Shown: positions 33,712 to 42,398 of the stretch, one piece after another | Position numbering within the stretch: position 1 is the first letter of the stretch | How the letters are laid out: every line of letters starts with the position of its first letter | Assembly: GCF_002879615.1 (NCBI RefSeq) | Contig: NZ_PNRF01000043.1 | Span: forward strand, 54,615 to 118,614 | Direction: 5' to 3' | Origin: Billgrantia endophytica | GTDB taxonomy: Bacteria > Pseudomonadota > Gammaproteobacteria > Pseudomonadales > Halomonadaceae | DNA length: 64,000 nucleotides | Translations under genes and position numbers: made by a program | Notes under the pieces: model-generated | Told to the model about the DNA's origin: nothing | What the model saw: only the letters and a program-made list of their open reading frames with translations | Database searches by the model: none

Positions 33712-34386
33712 ATGGCCAAATTCGAAGTGATCGGCACTGCCGGTATTCCCGGCAAGGGAAGCGAGCTGCGGCTACTGCGGCGCAATGACGAGTTCTCCAT
33801 CCGTATTGCCGGAAGCCCCGGTGAGCTGATGAACACCCGGCTGCATGGTTCCGAGGATGCCCTGGCCGAGTTGGCCTGTGAGCGTGTTGCCGGCCGTGCC
33901 GAGGTACGCGTGCTGATTGGTGGCCTTGGCATGGGGTTCACGCTGGCGGCGGCGCTTCGCTCGCTGGGCGGTCACGCCGAGGTGGTGGTGGCCGAGCTGG
34001 TTCCCGGCGTAGTGGAGTGGAACCGGGGGCCGCTGGGTGCGGCCGCGGGCAACCCGCTCGACGACCCACGCACGCGAGTTCGCCTGGGAGATGTCGGTGA
34101 GCTTCTGCGTCGTGAGCCGGGCGGCTTCGATGCTATCATGCTCGATGTGGATAACGGCCCCGAGGGGCTGACGCGTCGCGAGAATGACTGGCTCTATTCG
34201 CCGGAAGGGCTGTCTGCCGCCCAGGAAGCGCTTCGCCCCGATGGTGTGCTGGCGATCTGGTCGGCGGGTCAGGACCCGGCCTTCAGCGAGCGTCTGCGGC
34301 GAGTCGGCTTTCTGGTCGAGGAGGTCACGGTGCGTGCCCATCGTCCGGGCAAGGGGGCCAAGCACAGAATATGGCTGGCATTCTGA
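33712..34386 (+). CDS. Spermidine-synthase-like methyltransferase-fold protein
   Basis: A 224-residue Rossmann protein of the spermidine-synthase-like group. Motif I 'VLIGGLGMGFTLAAAL' lies near residue 66, an acidic motif II in 'EVVVAELVPGVVEWNR', and 'FDAIMLDVDNGPEGL' in place of the catalytic DxxD region. It lacks the N-terminal beta domain of true spermidine synthases, so polyamine synthesis is doubtful. It is one base from the lipoprotein gene that follows, which points to co-transcription. Confidence 0.7.
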   Translation: MAKFEVIGTAGIPGKGSELRLLRRNDEFSIRIAGSPGELMNTRLHGSEDALAELACERVAGRAEVRVLIGGLGMGFTLAAALRSLGGHAEVVVAELVPGVVEWNRGPLGAAAGNPLDDPRTRVRLGDVGELLRREPGGFDAIMLDVDNGPEGLTRRENDWLYSPEGLSAAQEALRPDGVLAIWSAGQDPAFSERLRRVGFLVEEVTVRAHRPGKGAKHRIWLAF

Positions 34387-34387
34387 C

Positions 34388-34984
34388 ATGCGTTTCACCC
34401 TGACAAGACGACGTGGCCTGATCGTGATCCTCTCGGTACTGCTGCTGACGGGTTGCGTCGGTCGGGTGGTGCCGCCGACAAGCCTGTCGGAGCCGGTCGA
34501 GATCCATCTGATCGACCATGGCCGACATGCCAGCCTGGTGCTGCCGCATCACCAAGGCGGCATGGTCCGTTACAGCTATGGTGAGTGGAGCTGGTACGTG
34601 GAAGGCCGGCGACATCTTCTGGCTGGTATGATGGCGTTGCTGTGGCCAACCAGGAGCGGCCTTGGGCGTGGTGTACACGACGACGTCTCCTCGCCCCGTG
34701 AATTCTCCCGCCTGGCCCCCGAGGGTCTGATGCACGTCTATACCCTCGAGGCCGAGAGCGAGCGGGTGGAAGCGCTGCAGCGAAAGCTGGATGCCTATTT
34801 CGACCGGGAGGAAGGTGACCCGGTATATGTCGAGGAGTTCGGCCTCGAGTTCGTTCCCCATCCACGCGCATACTGGCTGGCCCACCAGTCCAACCTGGCC
34901 GTGGCCAGATGGCTCAGGCAGCTCGGGTTCGAGGTGGAAGGCTCCGCCTGGCTTTCCAACTGGCGTATCGAGTCGTCGCGGTAA
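34388..34984 (+). CDS. Predicted lipoprotein, possibly DUF2459-like
   Basis: A 198-residue protein with a lipoprotein signal: basic start, hydrophobic core and lipobox LLTGC (Cys near 20). The mature part has 'IHLIDHGRHASLVLP', 'YSYGEWSWYVEG' and 'EEFGLEFVPHPRAYWLAHQSNLAVARWLRQLG', which vaguely resembles DUF2459 proteins (histidine followed by LVLP, aromatic residues). Assignment is tentative. ATG 34388 is used because upstream in-frame ATGs lie inside the preceding gene. Confidence 0.6.
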   Translation: MRFTLTRRRGLIVILSVLLLTGCVGRVVPPTSLSEPVEIHLIDHGRHASLVLPHHQGGMVRYSYGEWSWYVEGRRHLLAGMMALLWPTRSGLGRGVHDDVSSPREFSRLAPEGLMHVYTLEAESERVEALQRKLDAYFDREEGDPVYVEEFGLEFVPHPRAYWLAHQSNLAVARWLRQLGFEVEGSAWLSNWRIESSR

Positions 34985-35076
34985 GCGCCGTGAACGGTGC
35001 CTGGCTGGTAGCAGGCGTCACCCCTATTCTTACATTGACCCATGATTCGTATCACAGGTCGGCACAAGGCAGGCAA

Positions 35077-35496
35077 ATGCTGGAACTCTCTCGCCAGGTC
35101 GTCATCCCCGACCATGACATCGACATGCAGGCGGTCCGTGCCCAGGGAGCCGGCGGCCAGAACGTCAACAAGGTCTCCACGGCCATCCACCTGCGCTTTG
35201 ACATCCGTGCCTCCAGTCTGCCCGGGGAGCTCAAGGAAAAGCTGCTGGCGCTCAATGACCAGCGCATTACCCGCGATGGCGTCGTGATCATCAAGGCACA
35301 ATCCCATCGCACCCAGGAGCGCAACCGTAACGAGGCACTGGCTCGCCTCAAGGCGCTGATCAAGAGCGCGATGTATGCACCGAAGAAACGTATCGCCACC
35401 CGGCCGAGCAAGGGCGCCAAGCAGCGCCGCATCGACAGCAAGAAAAAGCGGGGCCAGCACAAGGCATTGCGCGGCAAGGTCGAGGATCGCACATGA
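35077..35496 (+). CDS. arfB: Alternative ribosome-rescue factor ArfB (YaeJ-type)
   Basis: A 139-residue peptidyl-tRNA hydrolase; E. coli ArfB is 140. The GGQ motif is at 26-28 in 'AQGAGGQNVNKVSTAIHLRFD', and the tail from about 100 is rich in Lys/Arg ('KKRIATRPSKGAKQRRIDSKKKRGQHKALRG'; shown region split over 105-135), the part that enters the empty mRNA channel of stalled ribosomes. ATG 35077 is chosen; the longer frame has no homology. Its stop overlaps the next start (ATGA). Confidence 0.93.
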   Translation: MLELSRQVVIPDHDIDMQAVRAQGAGGQNVNKVSTAIHLRFDIRASSLPGELKEKLLALNDQRITRDGVVIIKAQSHRTQERNRNEALARLKALIKSAMYAPKKRIATRPSKGAKQRRIDSKKKRGQHKALRGKVEDRT

Positions 35497-36257
35497 CCAT
35501 CCGGGATACGGTTTCCGACAGCGCCGGTGGCTCCGATGACCCGGCGGAGCGCCTTTCCAAGCGCCTGGCACGCCAGCATCCGTGTTCGCGCCGTGAAGCC
35601 GAGCTGTACATTGCCGGCGGCTGGGTGTCCGTCGATGGTCAAGTGATCGAGGAGCCGCAGTTCAAGGTCGGCCGACAGCGTGTTGAACTGGCGCCCAACG
35701 CCAGGGCCGAGGAGATCCCCCCGGCCACCCTGTTGCTCAATTGCCCTCCGGACCATGGTGTCGCTGACGCGTCGGGTCTGGCGCGGGCCTTGATCAACGT
35801 GGAGGCCCACTGGGACGAGGATCCGTCCGGATCGAGCCCGCTCAAGGCGCACTTTCGCGGCCTGACGCCGATGATGCCCCTGGGGCGGGGGGCGGGAGGC
35901 CTGCTGGTCTTCACCCAGGATCGCCGTGTGGAGCGACGGTTGAGCGAGAACCTCTCGCGGCTCGAACAAGAAGTGCTGATCGACGTGCGCGGCACGCTCG
36001 ATGACGAGCAACTGGATACGCTGCGCCATGGCGCTGCCGTTCCCGGGCGGCGGCTGGCACCCTGCAAGGTCAGCTGGCAGAGCGAGAATCGCCTTCGCTT
36101 CGCCGTGAAGGGCATGATACCGGGTCAACTGGAGGCCATGTGCCGGGCGGTGGGGCTGGAGGTGGTGTCGGTGAAGCGGTTGCGGATCGGTGGGGTCTCC
36201 CTGGGGCGTGTGCCGGTGGGCCTGTGGCGTTATCTCGGAAACCGTGAGCGATTCTGA
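35493..36257 (+). CDS. S4-domain protein resembling RsuA/RluF pseudouridine synthases
   Basis: A 254-residue protein with an N-terminal S4 RNA-binding domain (about 18-70, 'LSKRLARQHPCSRREAELYIAGGWVSVDG') and a pseudouridine-synthase-like core. Active family members have a GRLD..T.GLL motif with the catalytic Asp; here the matching stretch is 'LGRGAGGLLVFTQDRRVERRL', with no Asp in place. Related pseudomonad proteins also seem to lack it, from memory. It may bind RNA without isomerising it. Translationally coupled to arfB, suggesting a ribosome-linked role. Confidence 0.75.
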   Translation: MTIRDTVSDSAGGSDDPAERLSKRLARQHPCSRREAELYIAGGWVSVDGQVIEEPQFKVGRQRVELAPNARAEEIPPATLLLNCPPDHGVADASGLARALINVEAHWDEDPSGSSPLKAHFRGLTPMMPLGRGAGGLLVFTQDRRVERRLSENLSRLEQEVLIDVRGTLDDEQLDTLRHGAAVPGRRLAPCKVSWQSENRLRFAVKGMIPGQLEAMCRAVGLEVVSVKRLRIGGVSLGRVPVGLWRYLGNRERF

Positions 36258-36374
36258 GCCAATTCGCCGCTCACATTGCACTCTCGTGATGGCTCTGTAT
36301 GCTGAAGTTGATGTAACCAAGCCGCACGGCCCGTGCCGACCGATTCGCAGCCTGAGACAGAGAGGAAACGTCAC

Positions 36375-37445
36375 ATGTCGGAGACCTCACAACAATCATT
36401 GATTAAGGACAATCGCGTCAAGGCCCTGGTGGCCGTGGCGATTCTTGGCGTGATCTGGGCCATTTTCGCTCATAACAACGCCAGCTCCCACAAGGAACGG
36501 AGTGAAGCCCTCGAAGAGCAGCTGACGGCGCTTGAGGGAGAGCATCAGGATCTGGTCGGCCAGCTCAGTGAGCGTGACCAGGCCGGCGAGGATATCGACG
36601 CTCTGCAGGCACGACTGGCCGAGCTCGAAGAGGAACGCCAGTCCAGTGAAGCGGCCCTGGCCGACGAACAGGCGGCGGCGCGTGGCGACATCGAGCGCCT
36701 GGAAGCCGAGGTGGCCGAAACGGAAGCCCGCCTTGGCGAGCTTCAGGAAGCGCGTTCCTCGCTGGAATCCGATATCGAGGCGTCTCGGACCGAACAGGGT
36801 GAGATGGAGGAGGCGGCAGCGGCCCTGCGGGAGGACTACGAGGCCATCGACCAGGCCCGCACCGATGCCGAGGGCGCGCGTCAGGAAGCCGAGCAGGCTC
36901 GCCAGCAGGCCGAGGCAGCTCGCCAGGAAGCCGAGCAGGAGCGTCAGGAAGCCGAGGAGGCTCGCCAGCAGGCCGAGGCCGCGCGGGAGCAGGCCGAATC
37001 CGACCTGACTGAGCTGCGTGAGGAGTCCGCCGCCGCCGAGGAGCGCCTGGACACGCTCAATGAGGGGATCAGCGAGCGAGAAGCCACCCTCGAAGCGCTA
37101 GAGAACGATATCGAGGCATTGGAGGCATGGCGCAGCGAGGTCGAGCGTGAAGTAGGCGAGATCCGCGAGGCGCGCGAAGAGGCGGTGGCGGAACTCGATG
37201 ACGCCCGCTCGGAGCGTGATGACCTGGTGGTGGCGATCGAGATCGGGCGTGAGGAAGTGGAGGATATCGAAGCCGCCATCGAACGGCGTGAAGAGCAACT
37301 GACGCGGCTGGAGGCCCAGTTGGCCAACTGGCGTGACGAGCTCTCCGATCTCGAAAGCCGCACGACCGGCGGCCAGGCAGCCCCCGAGGCTGACGACCAG
37401 AGCGGGGCCGAATCGGAAGAGGAAGCCGAAGCCGAGGAAAGCTGA
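36375..37445 (+). CDS. Membrane-anchored long coiled-coil protein
   Basis: A 356-residue protein with one TM helix near residues 16-34 ('ALVAVAILGVIWAIFAHNNA') and then about 290 residues of Glu/Ala/Arg/Gln-rich coiled coil, ending in an acidic tail ('EEEAEAEES'). Residues about 168-209 are near-exact 7-residue repeats of the form ARQEAEQ/ARQQAEA. No enzymatic motif is seen. It probably spans from the inner membrane as a structural or tethering protein; function unknown. ATG 36375 follows AGAGGAAA. Confidence 0.75.
   Translation: MSETSQQSLIKDNRVKALVAVAILGVIWAIFAHNNASSHKERSEALEEQLTALEGEHQDLVGQLSERDQAGEDIDALQARLAELEEERQSSEAALADEQAAARGDIERLEAEVAETEARLGELQEARSSLESDIEASRTEQGEMEEAAAALREDYEAIDQARTDAEGARQEAEQARQQAEAARQEAEQERQEAEEARQQAEAAREQAESDLTELREESAAAEERLDTLNEGISEREATLEALENDIEALEAWRSEVEREVGEIREAREEAVAELDDARSERDDLVVAIEIGREEVEDIEAAIERREEQLTRLEAQLANWRDELSDLESRTTGGQAAPEADDQSGAESEEEAEAEES
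36875..37000 (+). repeat. Tandem 21-bp repeat within the coiled-coil gene
   Basis: Six near-identical 21-base units (pattern gcncgncagSaagccgagSag) encode the heptads ARQEAEQ/ARQQAEA. Such repeats change copy number by slippage or recombination while keeping the frame, so coil length may vary between strains. Confidence 0.7.
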
Positions 37446-37487
37446 CGCTGAAGGGCACCGGTGACAGCCGTCGACCCGGCAGGACAT

Positions 37488-37518
37488 GACACACGGCGGG
37501 CCTGGCTCGCCGTGTGTC
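37488..37518. terminator. Hairpin terminator after the coiled-coil gene
   Basis: GACACACGGCG (37488-37498) pairs perfectly with CGCCGTGTGTC (37508-37518) around a 9-base loop, 43 bases after the stop. No clear T-run follows. Confidence 0.6.
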
Positions 37519-37625
37519 CTCCTGTAGGGTGGGACGCCACTGCCGGCACGTTATACTGGCAGAAATCCGGTTAACGGGTTACGTCTACGCATCGGTACGA
37601 TACGCATCAGTACAAGGAGTCAATC

Positions 37626-38429
37626 GTGATCGAAGGGGTCAAGCATATAGTTGCCGTTGCATCCGGCAAGGGTGGGGTAGGCAAGTCCACCGTGACCGTC
37701 AACCTGGCACTGGCCATGGCAGCCGAGGGGTATCGTGTCGGTATCCTGGATGCCGATATCTACGGCCCCAGCCAGGCCCAGATGCTGGGTGTCGCGGAGG
37801 GTACGCGCCCCCAGGCCGCTGGTGAGAACCGCTTCAAGCCCTTGGAAGCGCACGGCCTGCAGGCCATGTCGATGGCCTTCATGGTGGATACCCGCGAACC
37901 CATGGTCTGGCGTGGCCCCATGGTGGCCGGGGCGTTCCAGCAACTGCTCACCCAGACTGCCTGGGACGACCTGGACGTGCTGTTCATCGACATGCCGCCG
38001 GGCACCGGTGACATTCAACTGACCCTGGCGCAGAAGGTCCCGGTGAACGGTGCGGTCATCGTCACCACGCCACAGGACATCGCCCTGCTCGATGCCCGCA
38101 AGGGGATCGAGATGTTTCGCAAGGTGAATGTGCCGGTGCTCGGGGTGGTGGAGAACATGAGCCTCCATATCTGCTCCAACTGCGGCCATGGAGAGCCGAT
38201 CTTCGGCGAAGGGGGCGGCGAGCGCATCGCCGAGGAGTATGAGACCCGTGTCCTGGGGCGCCTGCCGCTGACGATGGCGATTCGCGAACAGGTCGACAGT
38301 GGCCGACCGACCGTGGTGGCCGAGCCGGATGGAGACGTCACGGCCACCTTCCGCTCCATGGCTCGACAGATAGCGGAACAGGTCCAGGGGCAACAAACCG
38401 AAGGACCGAGCATCTCCTTCAGTGACTGA
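37626..38429 (+). CDS. apbC: Iron-sulfur cluster carrier protein Mrp/ApbC
   Basis: A 267-residue ParA/MinD-like ATPase. The deviant Walker A 'VASGKGGVGKSTVTVNLA' lies near residue 10, 'DADIYGPSQAQMLG' follows, then 'LFIDMPPGTGDIQLTL', and the cluster-binding CxxC is 'CSNCGHGEPIFGEGGG'. This is the short form lacking the N-terminal MIP18/DUF59 domain. It assembles and transfers Fe-S clusters. GTG 37626 is the start, with AAGGAG 7 bases before it. Confidence 0.93.
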   Translation: MIEGVKHIVAVASGKGGVGKSTVTVNLALAMAAEGYRVGILDADIYGPSQAQMLGVAEGTRPQAAGENRFKPLEAHGLQAMSMAFMVDTREPMVWRGPMVAGAFQQLLTQTAWDDLDVLFIDMPPGTGDIQLTLAQKVPVNGAVIVTTPQDIALLDARKGIEMFRKVNVPVLGVVENMSLHICSNCGHGEPIFGEGGGERIAEEYETRVLGRLPLTMAIREQVDSGRPTVVAEPDGDVTATFRSMARQIAEQVQGQQTEGPSISFSD

Positions 38430-38515
38430 GTGCGACGGGCATTCGTGACGCCTGCCGCATGGGCCGCTATGATGGCGGCCCGGTTTCATGTTTCGATACA
38501 CCATCAGGACGACCC

Positions 38516-39082
38516 ATGAGTATCAAATCCGACAGTTGGATCCGCCGCATGTCCGAGCGGGAAGGCATGATCGAACCCTTCGAGGCTGATCAGGTTCGCT
38601 ATGTGAACGACCAACGGGTGATCTCGTACGGGACGTCCAGCTATGGCTACGATGTACGTTGTGCTGACGAGTTCAAGGTGTTCACCAATATCCACTCGGC
38701 GATCGTCGACCCCAAGGCCTTCGATGAGAAGAGCTTCGTCGATATCAAGGGGGATGTCTGCGTCATTCCGCCCAACTCGTTCGCCCTGGCACGCACCGTG
38801 GAGTATTTCCGCATTCCGCGTAGCGTACTGACGATTTGCCTGGGCAAGTCCACCTACGCCCGTTGTGGCATCATCGTCAACGTGACGCCGCTGGAGCCGG
38901 AATGGGAAGGGCACGTCACCCTGGAATTTTCCAATACCACCAACCTGCCGGCCAAGATCTACGCCAACGAAGGCGTGGCGCAGATGCTGTTCCTCGAATC
39001 CGACGAGGTGTGTGAAGTGTCCTACAAGGACCGAGGTGGCAAGTACATGGGCCAGCGGGGCGTAACGCTGCCGAGGACCTGA
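38516..39082 (+). CDS. dcd: dCTP deaminase
   Basis: A 188-residue trimeric enzyme making dUTP from dCTP. Typical stretches: 'MSIKSDSWIRRM', 'ISYGTSSYGYDVRCADEF', 'GKSTYARCGIIVNVTPLEPEWEGHVTLE' (catalytic Glu in the last part) and 'YKDRGGKYMGQRGVTLP'. The length equals the pseudomonad form. ATG 38516 is chosen over an upstream frame extension. It is followed by a repeat-filled gap. Confidence 0.95.
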   Translation: MSIKSDSWIRRMSEREGMIEPFEADQVRYVNDQRVISYGTSSYGYDVRCADEFKVFTNIHSAIVDPKAFDEKSFVDIKGDVCVIPPNSFALARTVEYFRIPRSVLTICLGKSTYARCGIIVNVTPLEPEWEGHVTLEFSNTTNLPAKIYANEGVAQMLFLESDEVCEVSYKDRGGKYMGQRGVTLPRT

Positions 39083-39300
39083 GGCGCGAAGCAACCCCGC
39101 GGTCGTGAGTTGAAGCTGCGCCGACAGCTGTTTGTCTCTTCTGGGGTGGAGAATATCGCTGTTGGAGCGCTCGGTTCGACGCCTCGACTCCGCATCGCGA
39201 CTGGCGCCCTGCTTTTTCCACCCTGTTGGAGCGCCGCTTTGCGTCGCGACTGGCGCCGTCAGGCGCCCCGGCGGAGCTTCCAACGCCGGTAACCCCGCGC
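39083..39300. repeat. Degenerate copies of the window-end repeat family
   Basis: The gap after dcd holds two partial copies of the unit found in the array at 63.5-64 kb: 'gaatatcgctgttggagcgc' (39151-39170) and 'gttggagcgccgctttgcg' (39225-39243), each followed by 'cgcgactggcgcc' (39196-39208 and 39245-39257). Preceded by a 'gagttgaagctgcg' REP-like segment. Shows the family is dispersed in the genome. Confidence 0.7.
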
Positions 39301-39313
39301 AGGTACCGATCTG

Positions 39314-40075
39314 TCAGTCTTCGTCCCGTTCCTCTTCATCCAGTTCCTCGGCGGCATCGGCATGCGACAGCCGCAGCCCCTGGGGTGGCAGGGGAGTGCC
39401 ATCCAGGGTGGCGCCTTCGCCATCGAACCGTAGCCGACCCTCCAGGAACCACTTCACGGCAATGGGGTAGATCAAGTGCTCCCGGGTATGCACCTTCTCC
39501 CTGAGGCTCTCTTCGGTCTCGCCTTCGGTGACGGCGACGGCGGCCTGGACGATCACCGGTCCGCCATCCAGCTCTTCCGTGACGAAGTGGACGCTACAGC
39601 CGTGCTCGGTGACGCCATCGGCCAGCGCCAGGGCATGGGTGTTCAACCCCCGGTAGGCGGGTAGCAGGGAGGGGTGGACGTTGAGCATGCGTCCCAGGTA
39701 GCGCTGCACGAAGCGTGGCGTCAGGATGCGCATGAAGCCGGCCAGCACGATCAGGTCCGGCTGGTGACGCTCGATCACCTTGATCAGGGCGCCATCATAG
39801 GCATCTCGGCTGTCGTATTCGCCGTGGGGCAGCACCACGGCGTCGATGCCGGCGTCGCGGGCTCTCACTAGCCCATGGGCATTCGCTACGTTGGATATCA
39901 CCGCAACGATGTCGCCCCCCAACTCGCCGTGATGCTGGGCATCGATCAGGGCCTGCAGGTTGCTGCCGCTACCGGAAATCAGCACGACCACCCGCCGAAC
40001 CTCGCTGGGTTCGGGGGTGAAGTCGTTCAGCGTATCGCTCTGTGGTGAATCGTGCGTGAAGTTCGGATCACTCAT
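39314..40075 (-). CDS. purN: Phosphoribosylglycinamide formyltransferase
   Basis: A 253-residue GART transferring formyl from 10-formyl-THF to GAR in purine synthesis. 'VVLISGSGSNLQALIDA' begins the core near residue 29, catalytic Asn/His lie in 'MLNVHPSLLPAYRGLNTH' and Asp in 'TEELDGGPVIVQAAV'. It carries about 27 extra N-terminal residues and an acidic tail 'AAEELDEEERDED', longer than the usual 212 residues; acidic extensions suit a halophile. It overlaps the purM stop by 4 bases. Confidence 0.93.
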   Translation of the reverse strand: MSDPNFTHDSPQSDTLNDFTPEPSEVRRVVVLISGSGSNLQALIDAQHHGELGGDIVAVISNVANAHGLVRARDAGIDAVVLPHGEYDSRDAYDGALIKVIERHQPDLIVLAGFMRILTPRFVQRYLGRMLNVHPSLLPAYRGLNTHALALADGVTEHGCSVHFVTEELDGGPVIVQAAVAVTEGETEESLREKVHTREHLIYPIAVKWFLEGRLRFDGEGATLDGTPLPPQGLRLSHADAAEELDEEERDED

Positions 40076-41148
40076 GCCTTGAGGTTCTCCAGACGGACCG
40101 GCTCTTCCTTGTTCCGGCGTACCTCGATCTCACCGATGCGATAGACGGTTTCGCCCAGGGCCTGCAGGTGCGCGCGGGCCTTGTCGGCCTGGTTGGCCGG
40201 TACGACGATCACCATGCCGATGCCGCAGTTGAGCACCCTGTGCATCTCATGCTCGTCGACGTTGCCCTGTTCCTGCAGCCAGTCGAAGATGGCAGGGCGG
40301 GTCCAACTGGCCACATCGATGCGGGCGCCTAGCGATTCGGGCAGCACGCGGGGAACGTTTTCCAGCAGGCCACCTCCCGTGATGTGCGACAGGGCATGTA
40401 CGGGAACGTCGCTCTCCTTGATCAGAGACAACAGCGGCTTGACGTAGATGCGGGTCGGCACCAGCAGGGCATCGCCGAGAAGCTGCCCGTCGATGGCGGT
40501 ATCCAGCGATGCACCGCTCACCTCGAGGATCTTGCGGATCAACGAGTAGCCGTTGGAGTGAGGCCCCGAAGAGGCGATGCCCAGCAGCACATCACCTTCG
40601 GCAACCTTGCTGCCATCGAGAATCTCGTCCTTCTCCACCACGCCGACGCAGAACCCGGCAAGGTCGTAGTCGCTGCCTTCGTACATGCCGGGCATTTCCG
40701 CGGTCTCGCCACCCACCAGGGCGCAGCCGGAGCGCTCGCATCCCTCGCCAATGCCGGTGACCACATCCGCGGCGATGTCGACATCCAGCTTGCCCGTGGC
40801 ATAGTAGTCGAGGAAGAACAGCGGCTCGGCGCCGGCGACAACGAGGTCGTTGACGCACATGGCCACCAGATCGATGCCGATGGTGTCATGCTTGCCGAGA
40901 TCCATGGCCAGGCGAAGCTTGGTACCGACACCGTCGGTACCGGACACCAGCACTGGCTCGCGGTAACCGGTGGGCAGCTGGCAGAGAGCCCCGAAGCCGC
41001 CGAGACCGCCCATGACCTCCGGCCGAGTGGTGCGCTTCGCGACGCCCTTGATGCGTTCGACCAGGCTGTTGCCGGCGTCGATATCGACCCCTGCGTCCTT
41101 GTAGCTGAGCGGTGCCTGGGACGGCTGGTCGGAAGTGGAATCGGTCAT
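40072..41148 (-). CDS. purM: Phosphoribosylformylglycinamidine cyclo-ligase
   Basis: A 358-residue AIR synthetase: 'SYKDAGVDIDAGNSLVERIK', 'VSGTDGVGTKLRLA', 'ALVGGETAEMPGMY', 'SSGPHSNGYSLIRKIL' and 'ALSHITGGGLLENVPRVLPE'. It closes the imidazole ring using ATP. ATG 41148 is used (CAGGACAGG upstream); the frame runs 47 codons further without homology. First gene of purMN; divergent from the PerM-like gene. Confidence 0.95.
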   Translation of the reverse strand: MTDSTSDQPSQAPLSYKDAGVDIDAGNSLVERIKGVAKRTTRPEVMGGLGGFGALCQLPTGYREPVLVSGTDGVGTKLRLAMDLGKHDTIGIDLVAMCVNDLVVAGAEPLFFLDYYATGKLDVDIAADVVTGIGEGCERSGCALVGGETAEMPGMYEGSDYDLAGFCVGVVEKDEILDGSKVAEGDVLLGIASSGPHSNGYSLIRKILEVSGASLDTAIDGQLLGDALLVPTRIYVKPLLSLIKESDVPVHALSHITGGGLLENVPRVLPESLGARIDVASWTRPAIFDWLQEQGNVDEHEMHRVLNCGIGMVIVVPANQADKARAHLQALGETVYRIGEIEVRRNKEEPVRLENLKA

Positions 41149-41321
41149 GGCCTGTCCTGTATAAAAAGTCGCTGTTAATGAATCGCTGTCGAGATACCAT
41201 CGACTTGGCGCGTCGATACCCGGGAACGGGCCGACGAACAGTGGGCAAGATCGGGCCCGAATTGTAGCATTACGGCGCACGGCTCGCATCGCCGTGGTCG
41301 GCCAAACTCAGGGAGTGTGCG

Positions 41322-42398
41322 ATGCGCAGAGAGTGGGGGATTCCGATAGCGGCGGTTGTCGTGATATGGCTGCTGTTCCAGCTGGAAACGATGCTGATGC
41401 CGTTTATCGCCGGCATGATCCTGGCGTACCTGGCCGATCCGCTGGCCAATCGAGTCCAGCACTGGGGCCTGTCGCGGACGCTGGCGGTCTGTGTCGTCTT
41501 CCTGCTGCTGTCGCTGGGTCTGGGGCTGGCACTGCTGGTGCTGATTCCCCTGGCGGTCCAGCAGGTAAGGCAGTTCGGGCAGGTGGTGCCCGGCATCTTC
41601 GAGTGGGTGGAAACGGTGTTGGCGCCCCAGGTTCGGGGCTGGACCGGGCTGGATGTCGCGGCGGACCTCGGCGACGTGCAGGAAACACTAGTGGAGCACT
41701 GGCAGGATGCCGGTGGCTATCTGGCCCAGTTCCTGGGCCAGATAGGACGCTCGGGCATGGCGTTCGTTACCTGGGCAACCTATGTGGCATTGATTCCCGT
41801 GGTGACCTTTTACCTGCTTCTGGACTGGGGGCGGCTGCTGGAGAACCTGCGCAACCTGGTGCCACGCCAGTGGGAGCCCGAGGCGGTGCGCCTGGTTTCC
41901 CGCTGTGACGATGTCCTGTCGGCCTTCCTGCGCGGTCAACTGCTGGTCATGCTGACCCTCGGGGCCATTTACTCCATCGGGCTGACGTTGATGGGCATTC
42001 GCTTCGGACTATTGATCGGCATGGTGGCGGGGCTGGCCAGCATCGTACCCTTCCTGGGGTTCATCGTCGGTATCGGTGTGGCGCTGATCGTGGCCTTCTT
42101 CCAATTCGGGACCTGGCTGGCACTGCTCGGCGTCGTGGCCGTGTTCACGTTCGGGCAGATCATTGAAAGCACGGTGCTGCAGCCGAAGTTGCTGGGAGAC
42201 AAGATCGGTCTGCATCCCGTTGCCGTGATTTTTTCCGTGCTGGCAGGGGGGACGCTCTTCGGTTTCACCGGGGTCTTGCTGGCGCTGCCGGCAGCGGCGG
42301 TGATCATGGTACTCTTGCGTGAACTGAAGGATCGTTACAAGCGCAGTAGCTTGTACGATACCAGTCTACGCAAGAGACACGATGAGGATTCTCCATGA
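41322..42398 (+). CDS. AI-2E/PerM family transporter
   Basis: A 358-residue membrane protein with about eight TM helices. 'MPFIAGMILAYLADPLANRVQ', 'LIPVVTFYLLLDWGRLLENLRNLVP', 'GQLLVMLTLGAIYSIGLTLMGIRFGLLIGMVAGLASIVPFLGFIVG' (split along 205-250) and 'QIIESTVLQPKLLGDKIGLHPVAVIFSVLAGG' are family motifs. Substrates in the family vary (AI-2, Na+/H+), so none is claimed. Translationally coupled to hda (ATGA), an arrangement common in gammaproteobacteria. Confidence 0.9.
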   Translation: MRREWGIPIAAVVVIWLLFQLETMLMPFIAGMILAYLADPLANRVQHWGLSRTLAVCVVFLLLSLGLGLALLVLIPLAVQQVRQFGQVVPGIFEWVETVLAPQVRGWTGLDVAADLGDVQETLVEHWQDAGGYLAQFLGQIGRSGMAFVTWATYVALIPVVTFYLLLDWGRLLENLRNLVPRQWEPEAVRLVSRCDDVLSAFLRGQLLVMLTLGAIYSIGLTLMGIRFGLLIGMVAGLASIVPFLGFIVGIGVALIVAFFQFGTWLALLGVVAVFTFGQIIESTVLQPKLLGDKIGLHPVAVIFSVLAGGTLFGFTGVLLALPAAAVIMVLLRELKDRYKRSSLYDTSLRKRHDEDSP

